DNA of 64,000 nt from NCBI RefSeq assembly GCF_003672135.1, contig NC_039515.1, positions 12,338,001 through 12,402,000 on the forward strand, read 5' to 3'. Within the stretch, counting starts at the first letter, position 1. Each line of letters begins with the position of its first letter. Below the pieces are notes generated by a model, which was not told the DNA's origin, searched no databases, and saw only the letters and a list, made by a program, of their open reading frames with translations. Source of the stretch: Ooceraea biroi. Lineage: Eukaryota; Arthropoda; Insecta; Hymenoptera; Formicidae. Shown here in pieces: positions 26,421 through 39,233 of the stretch. The position numbers and the translations under genes were made by a program.

Positions 26421-27378
26421 TACCCGCCCTGTCCACAAACGGAGCGGAGCAAGACTTCAGCACTTTTATGTACAGAGTTTGAATAACAAATCTGTCCAAT
26501 TCACATGTCGACATCAAAGAAGATAATATAAACACTACATCGATACATCGTCTACAAAACCTTAATGTTTTATTAATGCGGCCTCTATTCCCGCCGTCCC
26601 GTATCCAAGTACGTTCCATTCCAAGTCCCCAGTCGGGTGGAACCTCGCGGGGAGACAGACCTCCACGTCCACGGGCAAGAAGAGAGCTATTCGGGGAGTG
26701 CGGAGTATCGCGCTAGTGGAACACCCCGGGCCTCGGACCTGCTGCCTCTCGTGTTTTGTACGTTTTGCACTCGCTGTCCATTCGGCTGACCGCCCGAAAT
26801 GTTTTGGTCGGCTATCGCACCGTGATATCAAGATTTCCATCTTGACACCCAGTACGTTCTCTGATGATCGCACGGCGGCAAATATGAGACAAGGGGGACA
26901 AACGTTGAGTTATGGCTCTCGAACCTGAGGATTCAAATTACTGATTATATTTTTTAATGCTGAATTAAATTACTTATTCTTTTTAGCATTGAATTGTCTA
27001 AATTTGGTAACCTGGACACATATTAACGTTTATATCATTATAGCATTACAGCAAAAGACATTTTTGTCGGCAAGTCTCTTCTTCGAAATATTCTTAAAGA
27101 GAAGTCACGTAATTCGTTATGGACAATTGTGGATACCTACTATGGTGCTTCGTGGAATGCTCTGCTTTCGAAAATTTGTGAAACAGGCCTGCTGTTACCT
27201 GCTGTTACCAGCAGTTTACAGTTAGGTATATGTATCAGCAGCAGAGTTAGATGTAAAACAAGTAAGCCAGCGTTACGAATGTAATTCGAAATACGCAGTC
27301 TCGTGTAATACGCAGGAATGCAGACAAGGTAGCGAAAACAGGGTGTAGGTGCTTGCTTGCTATGGGGAGGTTTGAAAA

Positions 27379-27430
27379 CGAAAAAAAAAGAAAGAAGGAA
27401 AGAAAGGAAGGAAAGAAGGAAGAAAGCTGA
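27379..27430. repeat. Polypurine GAAA/GGAA simple repeat
   Basis: A run of A9 followed by GAAA and GGAA tetramers on the + strand, continuing into GAGAGAGATAGATA at about 27433-27450. It explains the Ser/Phe/Leu-rich antisense frames nearby. Confidence 0.9.
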
Positions 27431-30299
27431 GGGAGAGAGAGATAGATAGATAAAGGAGTACTGATCTGCGGCTGATGTGAGAGAAGACTGAGGAGAGTCC
27501 TGAAACTCTGAGTGACAGCCTCGCCACGTACGTGGGAGGCAAGTCCATAACAAAGGAAAGACGATAGCTTTATGCAAATACAGCCGATATCGAACGCGTC
27601 CGCTTCTTGGCTATTGCAAGATGAGGCCACCAAATGAGCATGAATTCAAGATTCTGAATCTATTTTTGCTATTGTCCAGCTTAATAAAAAGTACCTCAAC
27701 TCGCAATATTTAATGGAAATAATTATTGTATATAATTGACTATTTTTCATAACATTCTTTTACGGTATATTTTCATTTATAATCAGACATGTACGAGACC
27801 TCATCAATGTTTCATTGGAAATTTCTTTGATAACAAATATTGAAACGGCAAGTATTCCGATTAATTTTTTTCGTAACGTCAATACGCGCTAGACAAGTGT
27901 CCAAGTAAGGATATTAACAAAAGCAGCGTCGGACATAGTTTCCTTTAACGTAAGAAACCGAGTTATCGGTTAAAGCACCAGCTCCCTTTAGACGTCACTT
28001 GGAATTCCAAATATCCGCGAGTTTCTACGATGTAATAACGAATGACACGGGCGGAGAACAAACGAAACGAGAAAGTCTGCCGGTGGTAAGAGGAGGTTCA
28101 GAGGGTTGAGTGCGCGAGAGGAATGAGGTGGTTGTATGAAGAACGAGGAAGGCCGGTGTGTGGAATGGGAAAAGCGAGGATGGTGGGGACGCTACAACCG
28201 AGTTCCAAAGGGTCTAGCGCTTTCCGACAAGAATTAATCATCCCTGCGGCAGTTCTCAATGTCCCTACCTACTACTTTCTTCGCATTCCCAATTATACGC
28301 TTATCTACCAAATCCGTTTTAAAACTGAAATATTAACAACTATCCCTCTCAAATGACATGAATCTTTTCATAGATTGCTACTGGTTAAACTATAATTATA
28401 ATATAATTATCAAATTCAATTCTTTCTGCTATGGAAGAAATAATAAAATCAGACAGAGAAAAGTACTGCATAATAATCCATTATCTCAATATTTTATTAT
28501 TATATATTTACACGGATATATGTAAATAATATGAATTTATATATATGTATGTATATATATATTTATTTATAATCTTATATCTCAATTATTAATCGAAATC
28601 ACTTAATAAAATAAAAATACATGTAAAGAAAGACACATATGGTAATAACTAATAATGTATTTATTTTAAAAATCAAATTTTTATATATTGCATTGTATTG
28701 TGATAAGAATTAGGAAATTATTTAAGAAATTAATTTAGATTAATTTATTTATTAAACTACAATTATTAAGTGACATGAAAATTATATTTTGGAGGCAGAT
28801 TATGTTAAAAAAAGATAGCGAACATAAGAAGTAAATGCTTCTACACATGGATGCAGGGAAGGAGCAGAACGGAATTTACGAGATAGCTACCTCACTTCAT
28901 CCCCTTCATCCTACTTTCCTTGTCCTATCCTCAACAGGTGGTCGTTTTGCTCAGCTTCTGTATAGTAATTTATAATTTAATTGATTTATGCTCCCAAACA
29001 TTCCCTTCGCAATCTCGAGATACTATTTTCGAGAAATGTACCGTTTCATTTATCGACATGTATAACAGTTTTGTTACAAATTTTATTTGTTGATGTACTT
29101 TAACTATTATGATTCTATCTTAATTTAGCTTATATCTTAAATATTATTATAACAGTAGTGCAATAAAGTTCTGACTTATCAAACATTATATAATTACCAT
29201 AAACACTTGGTAGTTCGAAATTTTTGAATGTATTTAATTGTGGATTTTAGCGATCTTACAGTTTTGCGTAGTTCCATACGCAATACGGATTCTTTAGCAA
29301 AAGATTAACAAAAGAACTTAAGCTTTATGTATTCGTCCTAAAAGTTAAAATGGTGATGTTCACCATAATGTATAAGTGAGACTGTAACAAATTTCTCTTC
29401 AAGCGATAAAACGATTAGACGAAAAATACCGTGTCGTTGCCATGTAACAACTGTGTCACACAATTTCTGGAGAATTCCTACCATAAATCAAGCATTGAAG
29501 CTGCAGGAATTCTTACTATTGCCAATTTAAACTTAATCGGTAACAACAACATTACAATAACCATTAAGTTGTTAATATTGTAACAGACACAAAATATCTC
29601 CCTTATAAATTTTAATTTTAATTACTTCTTATTATATATTACATATTTTTTGATTATTTATATAATATTCTTTTTATATTTTTATAAAGATTCATATAAT
29701 AAAGTAAAAATATTACTAAAACTTAAATTTATCGTAGCATTACGTAGTACACATAGTTGATAACATCTTTATCGATGTAACATCGGTAAATTAAAGGAGT
29801 GCCATTCGCGACGGATCATTAGAAGATAGATATAGAACGCTAGTCGAATCATGAGCGTCTTATCGAGCTCCTAAATCGCGGCAAAGAAACCAAGACTTAC
29901 CTCAATCCAACTTACTTGATGAACTCACCGACGAGTTCATAGTTCACGTGCGACGACGATGCAGTCGACACCTGGGAAGTTTTGAGTCTTCTTGTTGCTT
30001 CTTAAGAATGTCTACTTCCAGTTTCTCTTATCGTAATTTGTTTGTGCTTTATTCCTCTTACTGCTTTAAGATTAAAAACTCATTTCAGAGAAAGTAGTTT
30101 CACTAAGTCATTAATAATATTCTCCTTAAGTATGCAGAAATATTTAACGTTATCATTTGATACACAATGTAAAGAAATTAACGAAATCTTTTAATTTAAT
30201 ATATTTTTATATATCTGTAATAACTTCAGGTGTCTTAATTATTTCTACTCTGTTAGGTCATTATTTTGATTCTGCCCAGGGTTCTAAAATTGCGAACAT

Positions 30300-31060
30300 C
30301 TTTATAAACCTCTTTTCCGTGCAAAATGTCACGGTTACCGGTGGAGAATCCCTTCTACAATTTTCAAACCGTAGCGGAAGGGTTCGTTCGCGTCCCCGCA
30401 TAACGCGAATCTTGAGTGACAGACCTTAACAAAAGCGGAAACCTCCCTTATTCCGGAATGGCACGGGCCAAGACAGAGCCACATCGTCCGATCTTCGGGT
30501 TCTTTCTATTCTCGCGGGGGCGCTCTCGCACACCGCGTTAACCCCTCTAGCAAAACTATTACAATTCCTGGTATGGCGAAGCGCGTTCCCCTTCTTCCCA
30601 GCATCCCCATTCCACCGCCTATCTATGCCACCTCCCTTCTTCGTTCTCGCAGTTCTCCGCAACCCATGTCCCAGCCCCCTTCCTCGCCATGTTGGCATCG
30701 CGCCCGTCAAGAGAGATTTATAGCAACTCGAATTCCTCGACTACTAGTCGGCCGTAGTTGAAGGAAGAGAGGCCGAAGAGACGCAAAGAGTGAAAGGGGG
30801 TGTTCCGCGGTTCCAGAGAAACTGGAGGGCCCTCTGAGGGTATGCGGCTGGCGGTGGTGGCGTTGGGTGACGTTGGGTGGCCGACGGGTGGATGGGTTCG
30901 GTAGGTGGTTGGGGAGAAGGCACTCGTCACTCCGACGTGACGGCCGTAGAACTCGGCTGGTACTCCATCGCCTGCTCACCTAACCCGCCGACGTTGCTGC
31001 TTGGCGTTACCTGAAACTGGCGTTGGGCGAAGCGTGCTAGTTTTCGCGATGCCGTTTCAC
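30300..31060. promoter_or_regulatory. GC-rich intergenic island of unknown role
   Basis: A GC-rich block of about 750 bp sits in AT-rich DNA, with CCCC/CCTCC-rich sequence at 30580-30700 and GGTGG/GGGTG words at 30830-30960. Frames overlap on both strands without any domain. It could be a promoter or regulatory island for an unannotated transcript; no TATA/Inr pair was evident. Confidence 0.3.
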
Positions 31061-34000
31061 GGAATGACATAAAACGTCCGCGGGAGAAACGATTTCGTTA
31101 TATTATTATGTCATCACGACTCCTTTAAGTTCAGGCGTTTGACAGCAAATTTAATTCTAAGCATTACACTGTCTTCTTTGTGAAACTATTAACTACCTGT
31201 GTATCACACACGTGACACCAATTTTGATCAAGACTAATTATTTCAGGAGTATATATTTGAATGTTTTATGGTCGAGCAAAGCTGGAATTTGATCGTAAAA
31301 AAAGTGCGAACGAAATAGTTTTCTCTCTTCGTGATGCGAATTGTACGGATGAAGAAAAGGGGAAGGCAGATATCAATCACATGGGTAGTGACGGGCTGAG
31401 ATTTGGTAGCAGCTTCCAAGCTGAAGAGTAGCATGGGGAAGTTCTACCCGCAAACAGTTCCGCCCATTCTATCATTATTTTTCTGAGAAGCTCGCTGTAT
31501 TGATTCACAAGTTATCAGGTGTCAACAAGAGCTTTTCTCCTTAGAATACTTTATCATTAAATTATTAAACCGCGATCGCACGATACATAGCTGATATCAT
31601 AATTATTATAAATAATGACGAATATTACCGAAATGGATAAACGCGTCTTGTACAAAATATTAGCTATTAAAAATAGAAAATAGATTTTTCTAAATAAAAT
31701 TGTTCTCGCGATTTACAAATTGCATCCATTTTTTATACAAGATTTAAATAAAATATATATCTATTTACATGAAATATATTTTTATAGCCATTTGTTGGAG
31801 AGAAATTATAATTTGATCTGTGATGGATATATGGATAGTAACTGGACAATTGCTGCAAATATTAAAAATCTGAATGGTATAAGAACTATATATTTTATAT
31901 ATTTTAATTATTATTTTTATCATATAATAGTACAATATTAGTTTATAAACTGTTCACAGGAAGGAAATCATTTTTCTTAATGAATATCTTGTTATTAATA
32001 TTAACACATTCTTGTTAATTGTATAGAACTTTCATTTACTATATGAAGTTGCATATTATAATCAGTATTCAAAATCTTATATTCTTATATTAAGGTCGTT
32101 TTAAAACTGATCTTAAGAAATTTGTTAACCAATCAGATAGCTGTATTAGTATTTAAACAATATATTTAACTATCTCGTTATAAGAATGAATCATTCTGTG
32201 ATTAGTTTCTCTTCGGCAAAAAATATAGGCACTAAAGTACTCACTTTAGGGCCTCTAGCAAGAAATCAGAAACTGTGCCATCTATGATAAACAGCGAAAC
32301 AATGTATTCCGACACTGTTCCCTCCTTGTGGTACATTGTCGGTAACAACTTATTGAGACTATTATTTTTATATCCGTTAACAAATATCACAATAGTTCAT
32401 ACAACTTCTGAAAGATGGCAATGTAAGTGGGACGCAGCCATCATGAATCAAATTGTGTTCAAAAGAAGTGGGGGATGATGGTGACGAGAGGTGGTCCTCT
32501 GCTGGTTAAGCCTACCACTCAAAGGGTGGAGTTTACTATGCGTGAGATACAGTAGCCGGCAGTTACAGAACATTGGCGTAGCATTTTAATATTATATAAA
32601 TTACTTATTAAAGCTTATAATAAATATATATTATATAAAATATATACTATTTAATAATTTCTGAACGTATGTGTTAAAGTAAAATAATATATATAATATA
32701 TAATTTACATATTAAAATTTTGATTAATTTCATAGATTTATTCATATTTAATACAAAAACAAACTAAATTACAAAAACTTTATATTACATCCAAAAAAAT
32801 TTATTTGACATTATTACATATATTTTAATATTAATTTAATAATTATTACATATATTTAATTACACGATAATGTTTTATTTTAAAGTATATACTTTAGGAA
32901 TTAGAATAACAATGAAATTGATAATATGCTGTCAGAACAAACATATAAAATTACATAAAACATATAACAAATTACATTGAAGCTACACACACAGATTGTG
33001 TAAATGAATTTTATTATACTATTTACCAATACAAATATATTTAAATATTATACTTTTCTGAATTTACATTAACAATAAATAAATATTGATAGTGTACTAT
33101 TTTAAATCTATGTTTCTTTTTATGTTAGGATTCTACTATATCTACATCCAATTATAGAGTCTAGAAGAATATTATACCAACTAAAATTAAATTGGGAATT
33201 TTACCTTATTATTCGTTGATACAAACTAACGACGAGATATGTATAGAATAGAATTAAATGAATCGTTCGGTAATGTCGGCTTATTGGTGTCGATATGTCA
33301 GTTACTGATTAACAGACTAAATAATTCTTTTATTATATATTTGTGTTTGAATATTTAATAGTATTATATTATAAATGAAATTATATAACAGGTTCTGAGC
33401 ACGTATGCATTATCAATAGAGCGTGTTTAAAACGTCAGCGATCTGTACTTATTAGGTTGTAACAACAGTTCATAATGTTTTCTAATAGATGGCATTAAAA
33501 CGCGTGAACTTTGTAACGTGTGGCTAAACAATTGTATTTTGTGAGATGCGATTAGGTTAAGTCTACGCGCTACTCCTATAACAAATGGTACATATGTGTA
33601 CCTAAAATTTATGTAGACAGATTAGACAAGATGTCTCTTCGTATAAATGTATAAATTAGATACTACATTTGTTAATTTATGTCTTAAGCAATTTAGTTAT
33701 ACATATATAAAATGTTTAAATGGTAGGATTTAACTTTCGATGTAATCTATTTAAATCATGTTGAAGTTTATTTGCGTTTCTGTTTTGCTAAGTTTATTAT
33801 GCTAAAATTTGTTTGCGTTCTCGATATATAGTGCAGCTACGACCTTCAACCCACCAGCGTTTTTTTTCCGGTGCATTTTCAGGTAAAACTTCCTAGATAA
33901 GTGTTACCAACCTACGTTAATGTAACTACCACTTGTACCTGCTGGCCGGATGGCGACGCCAAGGCCCTCTCTTTTGTATAATAAAAACAAAAAAGTAACG

Positions 34001-35490
34001 TGTGGCTTGATCATCCAATATGTATATATTTTCTAAATGGTGACACTTCATCACATTTTTTAAGCATAAACACAATTCAGATCGATTCAGTTCTGTTCGT
34101 TGTAAACTCATTTGCAAATGGAAGAAGCTGCATTATCGACATCTTATGTTATTTTACTTCCGGTAAAAACACAGTACTAGCAACTAGAAAGATGTGTTGT
34201 TTATGGAGATAATGTAGCAGCTGAAAGTACTATTCGTAAGGTTTGTTCGATTCAAATGGCAATACCTTCGAACAGTTGATGTAAGATATGCAGTTAGAGA
34301 GCGGTTTGGAGTCAAAAAATACCGCAACGACCCATGGAGTCCACGTCGCCATCCGCGTACGAGCGCGGACACGCACATACACGTTACATATATATGTAAT
34401 ATAATTATATGTGAATATATTTTTGACCTAACATGTTTTAACACACATATAAATATTTTAATTGACGGTATGGATATGTTTGAATTTTGGTTTTAATGAT
34501 ACGCGTTTATATTAAGGTTGAAAACTGCTGATGCAATATTAATACAATAATTACACTACATAATGAAACTTTGAATATTTATACAGAATTAAATAAACTA
34601 TAATGTTTAAATCTTTTATTGCAGTTACGACACTATTTGTATTGAATTTGAAGAATACTTGAAATGTTCACTGTACATTGAACTTGAAGAAATAAATTGC
34701 CATATTACTATTCGTAATCAATAAGAAGACAAGGATTATCAGACATAGCCAGAAATTAAAGCCTAATTATTTTAAACTAAATCTCGAAATAACTTAGATT
34801 TCAAACCAAACCATAATTTAATCAATGCATATTACAGTAGTAGATCCATTGCATCTTATTTATTGCAACAATAAATCCAACACGATCGGCAAATCTCCGT
34901 CGTGATGAGGTCGTGAGGAGTCCAAATCAGCTCAGAATAAAGGGTACAATGCTGGTTCTTTCCTACATTCAAGAACAGAAGAAGAGAAAGAGAGGCGTAG
35001 AGAGATTCCACATTTTCCCGTATTCATAGGTCCGCTTTCGTTCCTGCTTTTTTCTTTCCTTTTGTAAGAAATACGATTGTAAGTACGTCATGTTGACACA
35101 CGCACACGACAATAGGCAGCACTTGCTGGATACCTTTGTCCAAGTAGCCGAAATACTTTACGCGAGGGCGCGTTGTCAGCGAGCGCTTGAGACGAGCTAG
35201 TCGCGGAAGTCGGAGCGAGCAGTCTGAGATCGATAATCAAATGAATAGGTAGTGCGAGAATCCATAACGAGCGAATCATCCTTTGTCTGTATCAAGTTCG
35301 GTATTAAATATAAGATATTGTCGGTGTTGCTAAATCACAAGTATTCTGACTATTCTCCATTCAAGCTCCCGATCCAAATCTACTCCAATAAGAAGAGATA
35401 ATTTATAAGCATAATAACGGCTTATAGAGATAAAAAAAAAATATTACACTTTTAAATCTAAGATTTGTCATCCGCACATTACGTATCTTA
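31061..35490. other. AT-rich intergenic DNA, nothing recognised
   Basis: Long AT-rich stretches (31560-33900 and 34400-34880) flank modestly GC-richer spots at 33830-34000, 34320-34380 and 34900-35280. No gene, RNA gene or repeat-family protein could be supported. Short frames are frequent on both strands, as expected by chance in such sequence. Confidence 0.45.
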
Positions 35491-35499
35491 ATTTCGGGT

Positions 35500-36346
35500 T
35501 TAGAGACTGCGACTCAGTGCTCGAGATTGATTCAAAATTTAACGAATTTTGCTAATCACAGTTTCGTGGTTATACGTCTTTTTATAATGGGATTCGCCTG
35601 CGAGCAACCGCACGGCGTGTCTCGAGTGCGCTTGCCTTGTCGGTGTCCGGTGTTTTTCCACATCCACGTGGTGTCGGTCGGCGTTTGCAGTCGTCGAGAG
35701 TGTGATTTGTTGGTCGCCTACACGACCCTGTGTGCTTTCGTTATTATACGCGCTACTGGGCGAATCTTTCGCGTCGAAACATCGTGAGAGGCTATGGCCT
35801 CGCGCGCGGACCATGGCGGTTGTGATCCTCAATTGCCTTCTTTGTCCAGCTCTTCCTTTCCATCTTCTGCACCCGGTTCCCTTTCTCTCTCTGATGCATC
35901 ACATCATTTGAGGGCACATAATACGTCTACGGACCTTCCTCAAGCAGGTCTTTCGGTACTGTTAGATCAGTTTATGGACTTTGAAAACTCATTAAACCAA
36001 TCTTGTGGCAACAACAGCAGCGAATTCGCGGCATCTGCACTGCGCAGTTAAATCCTGCTCTTCTTTAAACAAGCCCGCCGGTCGGAAGCGTACATTGGAT
36101 ATCATGGATGCCGCGGACACGGAACCTTCGAACACTTTAGTGCACTCTTCTTCCAAGAAGCAGTATAATTCGCCAACTGGGGCATCGCCTTCCATGCTAG
36201 CAAATGAAAAGGACTTTGCACCGCCGCGTACGTTTCGCTATTCTGCGCAATGTAAGACCCCTTTTTACTGCATATTCGTTCTCAGGAAGAGACCTCGGCT
36301 AATTAATCCTCTGTCTGTCAATAGATTCCTTACGCACACTTCTTAA
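35500..36346 (+). pseudogene. Unidentified ORF1/gag-like fragment with upstream leader
   Basis: A GC-rich leader (35505-35790) precedes ATG at 35794, which opens an 85-codon frame rich in Ser, Leu and Asp. The frame ends at 36051, just as a second frame (36005-36346) takes up a similar Ser/Pro/Lys-rich composition (CSSLNKPAGRKRTLDIMDAA), suggesting one protein broken by a frameshift near 36050. Its continuation runs into a Harbinger element at about 36347. After that element, at 37919-38160, there is a Leu/Lys-rich stretch (LKKLAADKYLRN in one frame) that may be the rest of the same protein. The layout resembles the first ORF of a non-LTR or similar retroelement, but I cannot identify the family. 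A host exon is not excluded. Confidence 0.35.
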
Positions 36347-36538
36347 ACCCCCTACACACGATCCGATCTACTGGTCCGATCTGTAAGATAGTTAGGAGGG
36401 GATAAATCGGGTGCTGCTCTCCACACGAGTCAATCTGTTGGTTCGCTCTGCTGTGTAAATATGTAAATCAGTATGACTCCTTCACTTTCCAAATCCCAAA
36501 AAATCGCGATTGCATTAACTTTACTGTCGCAAAACCAA

Positions 36539-37610
36539 ATGTCAATACAAAAACGAAAAAGAAAATATTGGGCTAAAAAGTGGTTGTTGCAAAGACGAAA
36601 ATTTAGTCAATAAATATTCTCAAAGAATTAAATTCAGTTGTAAGACGTGAGTCTATTCGACACGAGAATTATTTGTATAACGCGTGCCAGTACGGCCTAT
36701 GACAGCACGGTCTAATCGATTTAAGGCGCATGCGAGACGAATAGTCCTATCTGCGCATGTATATCGATCGTCGATCGATAGTAATAAAAGGAGCGTAATC
36801 GCCTGCCACGTCCTCTTTCGTTTCGGGGTCCTGAGACGACAACATCATTCTCAGCAATTCTACATCAACGAAATATCAGCCATTTTTGGACAGCTATTTG
36901 GACTCTATTCCATCGGAATATCGGGATTGTGACGAGACTCGCAACGAGTATCATAAATGACGCCGTATCCTGGACAGGAGTGGATTTGGTTGATCACCGA
37001 TTGAACAGTACGCTCTCAGCAAACACGAGAGATCAATTTCCGAGTCAAAGGACCCTGAAGCAGGTGAAAGAGCCAACGAGGGATCAAGCGCTCCGTTTTA
37101 TTCGATAACTCAGATGAGTATTTCTATGAATTGAAACATAATTTCCGCGCGTTTATGTATTGAACAATGACTCGATTTATAATATGATTTCCGCACTTTT
37201 ATTTTGAATAATAATACGACTTGTTCGATGATTTCCTCGATTACTTGTATTATATAACCGAAATATCATTATTCTCATCTGCTCATGGAATTTGAATATG
37301 TTTATTTGAAACGGATAATCGTTCGTCACCATCCTCTTGTTCGTATCTCGAGCCCCGAACTTTATAGTTAAAGTAACGAAAAGAATGCATAGTTACACAG
37401 TTAACTTTAAAAACTTTCTACGAATGGATAATGACACTTTCAATGAACTGCTTTATATGGTTGCACCTTTAATAACAAAACAAGAATGCACCTTTAATAA
37501 CAAATACTACAATGAGGAAAAGTGTGAGTGAACAAGAACGATTAATCGTGACGTTAAAATTTTTAGTAACCGGTGCAAGTTACGAAACTTTGAAATTCAA
37601 TCTTTATATA
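36539..37610 (+). pseudogene. Harbinger transposase remnant
   Basis: ATG at 36539 starts MSIQKRKRKYWAKKWLLQRR, matching the basic, Trp-containing N-terminus (RKRRxWxxxWLxxR) of insect Harbinger (HARBI1-like) transposases. The frame then stops. A second piece at 37388-37531 reads YTVNFKNFLRMDNDTFNELL followed by YMVAPLITKQ, the conserved FLRM...F.ELL..V.P.I.K block. A third in another frame (about 37528-37600) reads SEQERLIVTLKFLVTGASYE, the ERL.VTLRFLATG.SY block. The catalytic DDE part is missing. It is a frame-broken, C-terminally deleted pseudogene. Confidence 0.65.
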
Positions 37611-37847
37611 ATTCTAATATTTCCTTCCAAACTTCTTTCTCCTTTTCCAACATTTTGATGCACAACAATAGGCAGTCGCACGGCAAATGTCGAGAAATCG
37701 GTTCAATTGTCCTACACACGATCCAACTTGAAGGAGACACAACACAATCTGCAGTGTTGGAGTGGGGAGTCGAGAAATCATATGGTCGACCCGAACAACT
37801 ATCCGATATCGGAATAATCATAAATTGGTCGTTCCGACAAGCCTACA

Positions 37848-37915
37848 CACCATCCGATCTGCAGGATCTCCTACAAATCGATCCTGCAGATCGGATCATG
37901 TGTAGGGAGTTTAAC
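37848..37915. repeat. Subterminal hairpin of the Harbinger element
   Basis: CTACACACCATCCGATCTG at 37848 pairs with the inverted sequence ending at 37915, with GATCTGCAGGATC and GATCCTGCAGATC as the core arms around a loop of about 10 nt. A further copy of the terminal word (CCTACACACGATCC) lies at 37710-37723. These are terminal and subterminal repeats, not an RNA gene. Confidence 0.6.
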
Positions 37916-38167
37916 TAGGATCTTCTGGAGGTTAAAAAAGTTAGCCGCGGATAAATATCTGCGGAATTAGGAAGTGCTACTTCTGCTAATAAGTGCACTG
38001 CTGATCTGTCACTCAAGGCTTTCAGTCTGCGAGCATACGTTCCCGCTTATAAAACTCAGAGATCAGCATTATCAAGGATGTCCCTCAACGTTTTGATTCC
38101 ACCTTTCTCCTTTCTTCCTTGGAATCTCCCGTCAAGTTGCAGGAGATTCATAGACTGAACAGCAGAG

Positions 38168-39038
38168 TTAAAACTGATAATTCATACAACTATCTAACGA
38201 AGCAATGTTATAAATGTAAAATTGAGACAATGTAGGAATCTGATGACGCAGTGTTATAAATGTAAAATTGAGACAATGTAGGAATCTGATAAAGCAGTGG
38301 TATAAATGTAAAATTGAGACAATGTAGGAATCTGACGAAGCAATGTTATAAATATAAAATTGAGACAATGTAGGAATCTGATGACGCAGTGTTATAAATG
38401 TAAAATTAAGAAAAGGAGGGAATCTGACGAAGCAATGTTATAAATGTAAAATTGAGACAATGTAGGAATCTGATGACGCAGTGTTATAAATATAAAATTG
38501 AGAGAAGGAGGGAATCAAACGAAAAATAAAAAAACAAAAAGATAAAAGTCGGACACTTCAATCGTTTCCCACGAATTGCACTTCGGCTACTCGATCCACC
38601 TTGGTGCAACACGGCGAGAAGCGAAGGAAGACTGAAAAGATGAATACAAAAAGATAAAATTGACGAACTATATGAATGTGACGAAGAAGTGTTATAAATG
38701 TGAAATTGAGAAACTGTAGGAATCTGACGAAGCAATGTTATAAATGTGACATTGAGAAATTGTAGGAATCTAACGAAGCAATCTTAAAAATATAAAAGTA
38801 ACGAAACAGGAATCTGACGTAGCAATGTCATAAATGTATAATTGATAAAATGCAAGAATATAAAGGAAGAGAGCCTGAGAGATACACAAGTAATAAGTAA
38901 CGAAACAGGAATCTGACGTAGCAATATCATAAATGTATAATTGAGAAAATGCAGGAATATAAAGGAAGAGAATCAGATTTGAGATACACAAGTAATAGAG
39001 CGTAGGAGTCGAACCAACAACGTGAGAACTGCTAAATT
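38168..39038 (+). repeat. Inverted-repeat element, left copy, outer segment
   Basis: The segment matches in inverted orientation the sequence at about 55182-55727. It contains two blocks of a 46-bp minisatellite separated by a unique stretch with GTCGGACACTTCAATCG at 38546 and GATCCACCTTGGTGCAACAC at 38593, both also present inverted on the right. It ends at GTGAGAACTGCTAAATT, where the DIRS element begins. A duplication of about 100 bp (38797-38895 and 38896-38997) is specific to this copy. Confidence 0.8.
38192..38515. repeat. 46-bp minisatellite, about seven units
   Basis: The unit begins GAATCTGAYGAMGCARTGTT and ends ATTGAGACAATGTAG. About seven copies stand head to tail with scattered substitutions (GACGAAGCAATG alternating with GATGACGCAGTG). 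Degenerate units continue at 38683-38990. Inverted copies of the same unit are present at 55245-55540. Because 46 is not a multiple of 3, frames through it are accidental. Confidence 0.9.
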
Positions 39039-39147
39039 ATATTCGGGTCTCGTTCTCACGATTATACAAGTAGTACCATCTTCCACGCACCATGGCGCCA
39101 CAATTTTCAGCGTGATTTTTCCCCAACCCATACCTCTCTGCTTCATA
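39039..39147 (+). repeat. DIRS left terminal repeat
   Basis: Positions 39064-39147 are inverted and nearly identical at 45344-45427. The outermost 25 bases, starting ATATTCGGGTCTCGTTCTCA, have no partner at the right terminus but are repeated inverted in the internal complementary region at 45170-45197. Split pairing of this kind is characteristic of DIRS-1. Confidence 0.85.
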
Positions 39148-39233
39148 ACGTTTTTTGTGCTCGAGGGCGTCACATCTTATCGTGATTGTAGAAGAATTTT
39201 GAGAAGAATCTACGGGATATTTAGGTATTCAAT

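Larger units (their letters stand above)
25651..30300. other. Intergenic DNA with simple repeats and GC-richer islands
   Basis: GC-richer islands lie at 25700-25810, 26230-26460 and 26590-26920. No domain-bearing frame was found. The open frames at 27140-27633 owe their length to a polypurine tract, and 28360-30150 is AT-rich with nothing recognisable. Confidence 0.4.
36347..37916 (+). mobile_element. Decayed PIF/Harbinger-like DNA transposon
   Basis: The left end reads CCCCTACACACGATCCGATC and the right end is its inverted counterpart (GATCGGATCATGTGTAGGG). TTAA lies just outside both ends, before ACCCCCTACAC on the left and after GTGTAGGGAGT on the right. Harbinger elements usually duplicate a 3-bp TTA/TAA, so the exact duplication is unclear. 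Transposase remnants inside support the family call. The element has several stops and probably an internal insertion of unrelated sequence at about 36685-37330, so it is not autonomous. Confidence 0.6.

Noticed and set aside
27140..27633. Antisense frames of 128-145 codons
   Set aside because: Their length comes from the polypurine simple repeat at 27379-27430 (Ser/Phe/Leu-rich translation). No domain.
37848..37915. MicroRNA-like hairpin
   Set aside because: Its arms are the terminal and subterminal repeats of the surrounding Harbinger remnant.
38168..39000. CRISPR-like array of regular repeats
   Set aside because: The repeats are contiguous 46-bp minisatellite units without unique spacers, in a eukaryotic transposon.
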